Shown here: in pieces, positions 26,627-33,555 of the stretch
Numbering within the stretch: position 1 is the first letter of the stretch
Layout: each line of letters starts with the position of its first letter
Notes under the pieces: generated by a model
The model's input: the letters and a program-made list of their open reading frames with translations, nothing else
Told to the model about the DNA's origin: nothing
Database searches by the model: none
Position numbers and translations under genes: made by a program
NCBI RefSeq assembly: GCF_014218275.1
Contig: NZ_AP023213.1
Span: 4,150,954-4,214,953 of the forward strand
Direction: 5' to 3'
Length of the DNA stretch: 64,000 bases
Source: Citrifermentans bremense
GTDB taxonomy: Bacteria; Desulfobacterota; Desulfuromonadia; Geobacterales; Geobacteraceae

Positions 26627-27527
26627 GATTCCTCCAGCTTGGCGCGGCAGCGAGGTTTTCCGGCACGAGAACAGACTCTGCCGTATCCTGCGATAAAAGG
26701 TTTGTTGCCAATTCCCGGAACCCCAGGGCCCCCTTCGAGCCGGGGAAGATTGAGCAGAGCGCCCCCCTCCGCCGGACCGACTCGGTGATCATCTCGTCGT
26801 GGAGGATGGACCCGGAGTGCTCCAGAGAGACTTGCAAAAAGCGTCCCGTAATTGCGGAAAGTTTGGCATAAAGTGAGGCGGCTTCCTTGGCGTCCCGGCA
26901 CATGTTCACCAAAAGTTTGAATTTCAGCGAGCTGTCGCGTCCGGAGAGCGTCTTGACCAGTGCGTAGCTGTCCATCACCGAGGTCGGCTCCGGCGTCACC
27001 ACCAGCAGGATCTCGCGCGCCAGCGAGGCGAAGCTCGTGACGTTGGCCGAGACCCCGGAGCCGGTATCGATCAGGAAGAAATCGAAACGGTCCTGCAGGG
27101 AGATCATCCCCTGAAGCAGCGCCTGGCGGTCGCTGGGGGTGAGCGAGGTGTACTGCTGTATCTCGACCCCCGCCGGGAGGATGCTTATCCCTCCACCCAC
27201 CTCGACCAGCGCGTCGGCAAGCGGCACATCGCCCGCGATGACCCGGTCGAACCTGGAGTTCGCTTCCCGCCCGAGCCTCATGCAGATGTCGCCCATCCCG
27301 GGGTTGGAGTCGATGATAAGGACCCGTTTCCCCTGGGCGGCCAGCGCCGAGGCGAGGTTCACCACGATGGAGCTTTTGCCCACCCCCCCCTTGCCGCTGG
27401 TGACCGAGATCACCCTGAGGCCTGCGCGGATGCGCAGCGCGGCGTCGGAAGCGGTACGGACCTTGGCGCGTCCCGCAAGACGGCGCAGGGTGTCAGCCTG
27501 ATCGGCTACCAGACCGGATGCGCTCAT
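26610..27527 (-). CDS. flhG: Flagellar number regulator FlhG (FleN), MinD-like ATPase
   Basis: FlhG controls how many polar flagella are built, working against FlhF. The 305 residues hold an N-terminal activating helix (VADQADTLRRLAG, with the conserved DQA), the deviant Walker A motif SGKGGVGKSSIVVNLA near residue 43, IDSNPGMGD, and the Walker B-like DFFLIDTGSGV. The C-terminal membrane-targeting helix expected of FlhG is not obvious. It overlaps flhF by one base and fliA by 17. Confidence 0.93.
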   Translation of the reverse strand: MSASGLVADQADTLRRLAGRAKVRTASDAALRIRAGLRVISVTSGKGGVGKSSIVVNLASALAAQGKRVLIIDSNPGMGDICMRLGREANSRFDRVIAGDVPLADALVEVGGGISILPAGVEIQQYTSLTPSDRQALLQGMISLQDRFDFFLIDTGSGVSANVTSFASLAREILLVVTPEPTSVMDSYALVKTLSGRDSSLKFKLLVNMCRDAKEAASLYAKLSAITGRFLQVSLEHSGSILHDEMITESVRRRGALCSIFPGSKGALGFRELATNLLSQDTAESVLVPENLAAAPSWRNHELSS

Positions 27528-28888
27528 TACGCGGACTCCTTGACCACCAGGGAAGCGATCTTCCTGGGCGTCGCCACTTCCAGGTCCTCGGGGACCTTCT
27601 GGCCGGTGCTGAGATAGGACAGGGGGAGCTTGTGCTTCAGGTAAGTCTCCACGATGCAGCCGAATTTCCTGCTCTCGTCGAGCTTGGTGAAGAGCAGCCT
27701 GCTTATCGGGAGCACCCCGAAGGTCGCGATCACCTCGTCGAGCTCATACGAGCGGGTGGTGGCGGAAAGGCAGAGATACGCCTCGATGCCGGGGGTGCAC
27801 TCCAGGTATCCCCGGAGCTCGTCGATACGCTCCGAGTCCTTGGGGCTTCTGCCGGCGGTGTCGATCAGGATCAGGTCCTTGTCGGAGTGCTTGGCCAGGG
27901 CGGCGTTCAGTTCCACGCCGCTGGACGCCACCTCGAGGGGAAGGTCCATGATCTTCGCGTAGGTCTTCAGCTGCTCTACGGCGCCCACCCTGAAGTTGTC
28001 GGTGGTGATCATGGCCACCGAAACCCCGCGGTTGAGCGCATGCATGGCGGCGAGTTTGGCTATGGTGGTGGTCTTGCCGACCCCGGTCGGGCCTACCAGG
28101 GCCATGATCCGGGGGCCGGTTTTCTTCATGCGCAGCGAGCCGCTGCACTTGACCATACCCGCAACGGCCTCCGCCAGGAGCCCTCTCAGCTCGTCGAGGC
28201 AGGCCCCGTCCTCAGCGGGAGCGCGCAGCTGCTCCAACAGCAGCTCCACCGTCTGTGATCCCAGCTCCTCGCCGCGCAGCTCCTCCGCCAGCATATCCAG
28301 CAGGGGCTGTTCCCCGCGGACCGCTTGCACGATCGTCTGCCTGGTGAGTTCCGGCTGCTCAGGCTGGGGCTCTTCGGCGAGCGAGGCCATGGGGAAGCTC
28401 ACCGGACGCGCCGACTGCTTCTCCTTGTTGCCTGCTACCGCGTTGTAAAGAAGCTTCTTGATCTCCTCCAGCTCCTCCTTGGCGAAGACCCTGGGAGACT
28501 GCTGCGCCAGCTCCTGCTGCGGCTCGGGAGCGGGGGCGACTGCCTGCTGCGCCAGCTCTGCGTCCCGGCGGGTCAAGGCCTCCAACCGGAGCTTCAGTTC
28601 CCGCACCTCGCGGGCCAGGGGGCCCAGCATGGAGTTCTGGAACTCCTCGCGGGTAGAGAGTTCCCGCTCCTGCACCGGCTGCGGCTCTTCCCGGTACGGG
28701 TTGCTGCGCTGCGCGGGGCGCGGCTCCAGGGCCGCGGTCACCTCGAAGTAGGGTTTCGAGAAGTAGCCGAGGATACCTCCGCGTCTTGCCTTCTTTGAAC
28801 TGAGGATCATGGCATCCAGCCCCATCTCGGCCTTCACCATCCGCAGCGCCTCGGACATCTCACCTGCCTGGAACGTTTTAACTAGCAT
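27527..28888 (-). CDS. flhF: Flagellar placement GTPase FlhF
   Basis: FlhF is an SRP-type GTPase that marks the cell pole for flagellum assembly. The 453 residues have a B domain of about 160 residues (KTFQAGEMSEALRMVKAEMG at the start), an N domain and a G domain with GPTGVGKTTTIAKLAAMHAL, TTDNFRVGAVEQLKTYA, LIDTAGRSPKD and FTKLDES. Together with FlhG this indicates polar flagella. It overlaps flhA by 11 bases. Confidence 0.95.
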   Translation of the reverse strand: MLVKTFQAGEMSEALRMVKAEMGLDAMILSSKKARRGGILGYFSKPYFEVTAALEPRPAQRSNPYREEPQPVQERELSTREEFQNSMLGPLAREVRELKLRLEALTRRDAELAQQAVAPAPEPQQELAQQSPRVFAKEELEEIKKLLYNAVAGNKEKQSARPVSFPMASLAEEPQPEQPELTRQTIVQAVRGEQPLLDMLAEELRGEELGSQTVELLLEQLRAPAEDGACLDELRGLLAEAVAGMVKCSGSLRMKKTGPRIMALVGPTGVGKTTTIAKLAAMHALNRGVSVAMITTDNFRVGAVEQLKTYAKIMDLPLEVASSGVELNAALAKHSDKDLILIDTAGRSPKDSERIDELRGYLECTPGIEAYLCLSATTRSYELDEVIATFGVLPISRLLFTKLDESRKFGCIVETYLKHKLPLSYLSTGQKVPEDLEVATPRKIASLVVKESA

Positions 28889-30956
28889 TGAGCACCACCA
28901 CCCCTAAAGATTGGATTTTTATGTTGGGAGGGATCTCGTTGTGGGAGATCACCGCAAGATTGGGCATGAACCGTTCGGTAAGTTTCTTCACGTGACGCCG
29001 AATGGTCGGCGAGGCTATCAGGACCGGGAGGGCGCCGGTGCTCTCGAACTTCTCGGCGTGGCGCTTGATGGCGTGCAAGATTCTCTGGGCCACGTTGGGG
29101 TCGATGGCTAGGTAGCTTCCCTGCTCCGAAAGCTGGACGCCGTCGGCGATGATTTCCTCGACTTCCCGGTCCATCGACACGATGCAGAGGGTGTTGTCCT
29201 CGCGCTTGTACTGCTCCACGATGTAGCGGCCAAGGCTCTGGCGCACGAATTCGGTGAGCATCTCGGGATCCTTGGTCACCCCGCCGTAATCGGCCAGGGT
29301 CTCCAGTATGGAGCGCAGATCCCTGATTGAGACGTTTTCCTTCAAGAGGTTCTTCACCACCCTGAGCACGGTGCCGAGGCTGAGCAGCGAGGGGACCAAC
29401 TCGTCCACCACCTTCGGCAGGGTGGCGGCGATGCCGTCCAGAAGCTGCTGCAGTTCCTGGCGGCCGACCAGTTCGTGGGCGTGGTTCTTTATGATCTCGC
29501 TGATGTGGGTCGCGAGGATGGTTGTGTTGTCGACCACGGTGTAGCCGGAGAGTTGCGCCTGGTCCCTCTCCTTCCCCTTGATCCAGACCGCCGGCAGGCC
29601 GAAGACCGGCTCCGTGGTCTTGATCCCTTCCAGCTGCCCGGTGGCCCCGCCGGAATCCATGGCCAGGTACTGCCCCGACAGCTCGCCGCCGCCGACCTTG
29701 GCGCCGTTGATCATAATGTTGTACTCGTAAGGCTTGAGCTGCAGATTGTCGTGGATGTGGATCGGGGGAACGATGATCCCCATGCGGTCTGCGACCTGCT
29801 TGCGGATGGAGCGGATGCGGTCCAGCAGTTCTCCCTGCTGGCTCGCGTCGACCATGGGGACCAGACCGTAACCAACCTCCAGTTCCAGCATGTCCAGGGG
29901 GCGGATCGAGTTGATCTGCTCCTTCTCCTGGGCCCCGGTCAACTGCGGCAGATCTTCAGCCTCCTCAAACTTCTTCTCGACGGCCATCTTGCTCACCAGG
30001 TACGAAACGCCGGAGAGGAGGAAGAAGGCGAAATGGGGGAGCCCCGGGATCATGGCGAAAATGAAAAGAACGCCCGAAGCGACCTGGAAGGCCTTCGGGT
30101 AGTTCAGGAGCTGGCCGGATATCTCGTGTCCGAAGTTGTTCTCGTCTGCGGAGCGGGTTACGATGACGCCCGCCGCGGTGGAGATGATCAGCGCGGGGAC
30201 CTGGGCCACCAGCCCCTCGCCGATGGTGAGCAGCGTGTAGTTGGTCAGCGCCTGGTCCAGCGGCATCCCCTTCTGCCAGACGCCGATCACGAAGCCGCCG
30301 ATGATGTTCACCAGGACGATCATGATCCCGGCGATGGCGTCCCCGCGCACGAACTTGCTGGCGCCGTCCATGGAGCCGTAGAAGTCGGCTTCGCGGGAGA
30401 TCTTCTTGCGCCTTTCCTTGGCCTCCTTGTCGGTCAATAGACCGTTGGAGAGGTCGGCGTCGATCGCCATCTGCTTGCCGGGCATCGCGTCAAGGGTGAA
30501 GCGGGCGGCAACCTCGGCCACACGACCGGCACCCTTGGTGATGACCACGAAGTTGATGATGACCAGGATCAGGAAGATGACCGCACCCACCACGTAGTTG
30601 CCGCCGACCACGAACTGTCCGAAGGCCTTGATCACCCCCCCAGCCGCCTCGACCCCTTCGTTGCCGTGCAGCAGGATGAGCCTCGTGGATGCTATGTTGA
30701 GGGAAAGCCGGAACAAGGTGGTGACCAGGAGTATGGACGGAAAGGTCGAAAAATCGAGAGGTTGTACCGTGTACAGGCAGACCAGCAGGATGACCAGAGC
30801 GATGGTGATGTTCGCGGCAAGGAAGATGTCCAGCATGAATGCCGGAACCGGGATGATCATCAGGGACAGCACCCCTATCAGGGCTACCGCCATGTAGACA
30901 TCGGAGTTGGATTTGAGACCTGGGAGCGACAGCGCGCCCGCGGTTGAGTTTGCCAT
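28878..30956 (-). CDS. flhA: Flagellar export gate protein FlhA
   Basis: FlhA is the large proton-driven gate of the flagellar type III export system. The 692 residues have about eight membrane helices over the first 330, the FHIPEP signature region with RFTLDAMPGKQMAIDADLSN near residue 148, and a C-terminal cytoplasmic domain with VLIASPTIRRHVKKL. flhB and fliPQR, often adjacent, are not in this window. It heads a 16-gene unit behind a sigma-54 promoter. Confidence 0.97.
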   Translation of the reverse strand: MANSTAGALSLPGLKSNSDVYMAVALIGVLSLMIIPVPAFMLDIFLAANITIALVILLVCLYTVQPLDFSTFPSILLVTTLFRLSLNIASTRLILLHGNEGVEAAGGVIKAFGQFVVGGNYVVGAVIFLILVIINFVVITKGAGRVAEVAARFTLDAMPGKQMAIDADLSNGLLTDKEAKERRKKISREADFYGSMDGASKFVRGDAIAGIMIVLVNIIGGFVIGVWQKGMPLDQALTNYTLLTIGEGLVAQVPALIISTAAGVIVTRSADENNFGHEISGQLLNYPKAFQVASGVLFIFAMIPGLPHFAFFLLSGVSYLVSKMAVEKKFEEAEDLPQLTGAQEKEQINSIRPLDMLELEVGYGLVPMVDASQQGELLDRIRSIRKQVADRMGIIVPPIHIHDNLQLKPYEYNIMINGAKVGGGELSGQYLAMDSGGATGQLEGIKTTEPVFGLPAVWIKGKERDQAQLSGYTVVDNTTILATHISEIIKNHAHELVGRQELQQLLDGIAATLPKVVDELVPSLLSLGTVLRVVKNLLKENVSIRDLRSILETLADYGGVTKDPEMLTEFVRQSLGRYIVEQYKREDNTLCIVSMDREVEEIIADGVQLSEQGSYLAIDPNVAQRILHAIKRHAEKFESTGALPVLIASPTIRRHVKKLTERFMPNLAVISHNEIPPNIKIQSLGVVVLNAS

Positions 30957-31003
30957 TCTACTGTCCTTTGCCTTGGAGGGGTTCCTCTCGCGTGGTCATC
31001 TGT

Positions 31004-31018
31004 GCAACCGTTATGCCA
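31004..31018 (-). promoter_or_regulatory. Sigma-54 promoter of the flhA operon
   Basis: On the minus strand: TGGCATAACGGTTGC. The -24 TGGCA and -12 TTGC match RpoN consensus with correct spacing; the two mismatches are the C and G after TGGCA. It lies 47 bases before the flhA start codon. Confidence 0.78.
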
Positions 31019-31516
31019 TCGGCTCCTAAGGCATCCGACAAAGGCAACTTTCAGGTCGAATCGGCGGGAATTGGTCCCGACAGGGACAATGGTGCCCAGA
31101 AGTGATCGCTACTTTGCCCCTTTACGTCATTTTTGAACCAGCATCGCAGTCAAGTTTTTGACCGGCGGATACCCATCGCGGTCCGGGCCCGGCCGGCAGT
31201 TCACTTGCACAACCTTGTCCCCCCATCGCCATACCGGCAGTTCCCCGGAGTAGATACTTTTCAGGCACGCTCCCCGACGGCAGGGGAAAATTCTCGCGAT
31301 CATTAATGATGTCGACCATTTTGCTGTTTTACGGCTCCCGGTCCGCACCGGCTTAACGGCTTTTGCACACCTTTTCCCTTAGGCGGGCTGCCGGCTGAAC
31401 GCCGTCCGTCAAAGTGGTGACTTGCACCGCTGCAGGGCCGCAGAACCGGATCTACACCTCCTGATGCCCGGCAGAACCGGCTCGTGCGCTGGGGAGAGGC
31501 TGGAAAAGACGCCTCT
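31019..31516. other. Non-coding region between flhA and the FRG gene
   Basis: About 500 bases with no gene I can support. Two short minus-strand frames (31122-31348) lack ribosome sites and recognisable sequence. CCGGCAGTT occurs near 31193 and 31243, and GCAGAACCGG near 31440 and 31470. The upstream activator sites of the flhA sigma-54 promoter would be expected here but are not recognisable by eye. Confidence 0.5.
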
Positions 31517-32311
31517 TTAAACGTGGCGGGCGGCCAGGGAGTGTTGCGGGTCGGTCTTGTCCGACACCTTTTCCTGGATATAGCGGGCGAGCCCGTCCAG
31601 GTCGGCGAAGACGAAGGCGTGGTTGATCCCCAAGAGCCTCAGCTCCTGGGAGAGGAAGGTGCGGTTTTGGAAGGGGATCCGGTACTTGCGGATATGCTCC
31701 TTCTCTGAGAGTTGCTGCTCCAGCGATTTCCAGGGGTTTTTCAATACGGAGAAGACGCCGCTTTGGGCCTTGATGCGGGAGGCGATGACCGGAGCGGAGA
31801 AGAAGCAGGTTCCGGCCTCGAAGGGACTGGCCTTCTCGTCGATTTCGGAGAGGCCGTACATGGTGTGGGCGATGTAGAAGGCGGCGCCGCCGCAGTAGTC
31901 GGGGTTGCAGAGCTGGTCCTTCTTGAGGTCGATGTCGTGGTAGGGGTCGGCTACGGCGAAGTAGAGGGCGATGAGGGGGTTCACCGACCAGTCGAGGAGC
32001 CGGGTGGGGAGGCCGTGGTGCTGGGCCAGGGCGAGCCATTCCCACTCCGTCGCCGGCTGCACCTCCACCATGTGCCGTCCAGACTTCTTGAATTCCTGCA
32101 GCGCCTCGTACTCCCCGTAGATGTCCGCGGGCATGCGACGGTCGGTCTTGCCGCAGTGGGCCGGGGGCTCCTTGGTGAGGCGCCCTATCTTCGGGATCAG
32201 GGAATAGAAATCGCGGCTCTCCCCCCTGAAGAAGTTCCAGGAACCCGGGTTGGTCTTTTTGATCAGCCTGCGGAACTCCTCGAAGGACCTGATCTCGCCG
32301 GAAATTTCCAT
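31517..32311 (-). CDS. FRG-domain protein
   Basis: The 264-residue protein has the FRG domain (PF08867) over about residues 22-230, with its name-giving WNFFRGESRDFYSLIPKIGR and the conserved LAQHHGLPTRLLDWSVNPLI. No signal peptide, helices or partner domain are visible. FRG proteins are widespread, often in accessory DNA, and their biochemical activity is not established. It stands alone between the flagellar island and repeat-bearing sequence, with a weak ribosome site (AGGTAAG). Confidence 0.85.
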   Translation of the reverse strand: MEISGEIRSFEEFRRLIKKTNPGSWNFFRGESRDFYSLIPKIGRLTKEPPAHCGKTDRRMPADIYGEYEALQEFKKSGRHMVEVQPATEWEWLALAQHHGLPTRLLDWSVNPLIALYFAVADPYHDIDLKKDQLCNPDYCGGAAFYIAHTMYGLSEIDEKASPFEAGTCFFSAPVIASRIKAQSGVFSVLKNPWKSLEQQLSEKEHIRKYRIPFQNRTFLSQELRLLGINHAFVFADLDGLARYIQEKVSDKTDPQHSLAARHV

Positions 32312-32389
32312 GGCTTACCTGTGACGGAAGGTGAAGTCGACGGCAAACGCAGGAAAGAGTTAACCACAATTAACTTGAAAGGCCAACTA

Positions 32390-32517
32390 CAGGGGCTGGA
32401 GGTTAGGGGCTAGGGGCTGGAGGCTAGGGTGCTGGAGCTCAGGCACGAGACGAATAAAGGGAACCCGGTCACTTTAGTCCCCCTCCCCCTGCGGGAGGGG
32501 GTTAGGGGGTGGGGGTA
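32390..32517. repeat. GGCTAGGGGCTGG-type short repeats and a GGGAGGGGG inverted element
   Basis: Positions 32390-32440 hold irregular GGGGCTGGAGG, TTAGGGGCTAGGGGCTGG units. Positions 32478-32517 hold CCCCCTCCCCCTGCGGGAGG continuing GGGTTAGGGGGTGGGGGTA, in which CCTCCCCCT and GGGAGGGGG flank a GC centre. The last codons and the TAA stop (32502-32504) of the radical SAM gene lie inside this second element. Confidence 0.8.
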
Positions 32518-33443
32518 GGTGCCACCTCGGTCACGGTGGCCAGTTTGCCTCCCTGCCTGGTCCCCCTTCTCTTGAGCTCGTTGTCGATGCAGTTCAGCAC
32601 CTCGAACTTGGCCAGCGACCAGAGGGGGGCGATCAGGTCGCGGCGGTTCCCGTCGCCGGTCAGGCGCTGCACCACGATGCGCGGGTCGAGCCGCTCCAGG
32701 AAATCGCAGACGAGCCCCACGTAGCTGTCCCGATCCAAAAGCGCGACCTCCCCGGCCTCGTACTGGTCGGCCAACCGGGTGCCGCGCATGACGTGCAGCA
32801 GATGGACCTTGACGCCGTCAACCCCTGAAGCGTTCAGGTAATCGGCGCAGGAGAGCATCTCCTCCCGGCTCTCCCCCGGGAGCCCCAAGATGACATGGGC
32901 GCAGACCCGGATGCCGCGCGCCCGGCACCCCTTGAGCGCGCTCTCGAAGGAGGCACGGTCGTGCCCACGGCCGATAGCGGCCAGGGTGCGATCCAGGTGG
33001 GACTGCAGCCCCAACTCCAGCCAGAAATAGGTGCGTCCTGCGTAAGAGGCAAGGAGGTCGAGGGTAGCTTCCGGAAGGCAGTCGGGCCTCGTGCCGACGA
33101 TGAGCCCCACCACGTCCGGGACGCTCAAAGCTTCGTCGTACAGGTCCTTCAGTCGCTCGACCGGAGCGTAGGTGTTCGAGTAGGACTGGAAGTAGGCGAT
33201 GAAGCGGGCCGCCTTGTACTTACGGACCATCACCTCCTTGGCGTGTTCGAGCTGCTGCGCGACGCCCGCCCCCTGCAGGATGCCGTAGGAGCCGGACCCC
33301 TTGCCGCCGCAGAAGATGCAACCGTCGGTGCCGACCTTCCCGTCACGGTTGGGACAGGTGAACCCGGCGTCGACCGAAAGCCTCTGCACCTTGCAGCCGA
33401 ACACCTTTTTCAGCTCATCGGAAAATGCGTTGTAACGCGACAT
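32502..33443 (-). CDS. TIGR01212 family radical SAM protein (YhcC/YtqA-like)
   Basis: The 313 residues start MSRYNAFSDELKKVFGCKVQ and carry the variant radical SAM cysteine motif as TCPNRDGKVGTDGCIFC, that is C-x12-C-x2-C, typical of this family. LGLQSHLDRTLAAIGRGHD and AHVILGLPGESREEML are further conserved segments. YtqA/YhcC proteins have been linked to tRNA or cofactor chemistry but the reaction here is not assigned. The ribosome site is GAGGAG. The C-terminal TPTP and stop are encoded by a repeat element. Confidence 0.9.
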   Translation of the reverse strand: MSRYNAFSDELKKVFGCKVQRLSVDAGFTCPNRDGKVGTDGCIFCGGKGSGSYGILQGAGVAQQLEHAKEVMVRKYKAARFIAYFQSYSNTYAPVERLKDLYDEALSVPDVVGLIVGTRPDCLPEATLDLLASYAGRTYFWLELGLQSHLDRTLAAIGRGHDRASFESALKGCRARGIRVCAHVILGLPGESREEMLSCADYLNASGVDGVKVHLLHVMRGTRLADQYEAGEVALLDRDSYVGLVCDFLERLDPRIVVQRLTGDGNRRDLIAPLWSLAKFEVLNCIDNELKRRGTRQGGKLATVTEVAPTPTP

Positions 33444-33555
33444 GAAAACTCCTCGGTCTCTCTTCTAACATATCTACGGGAGATTGGGAAAGGGAGAGGT
33501 TCTCTACCCCTTTTAGGTTGCCTCCCCAGGGCAAAGCCTGTATCTTCGACCGGTC

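Noticed and set aside
31122-31348. Two short minus-strand frames between flhA and the FRG gene
   Set aside because: No ribosome site, no family resemblance, and they overlap each other in different phases.
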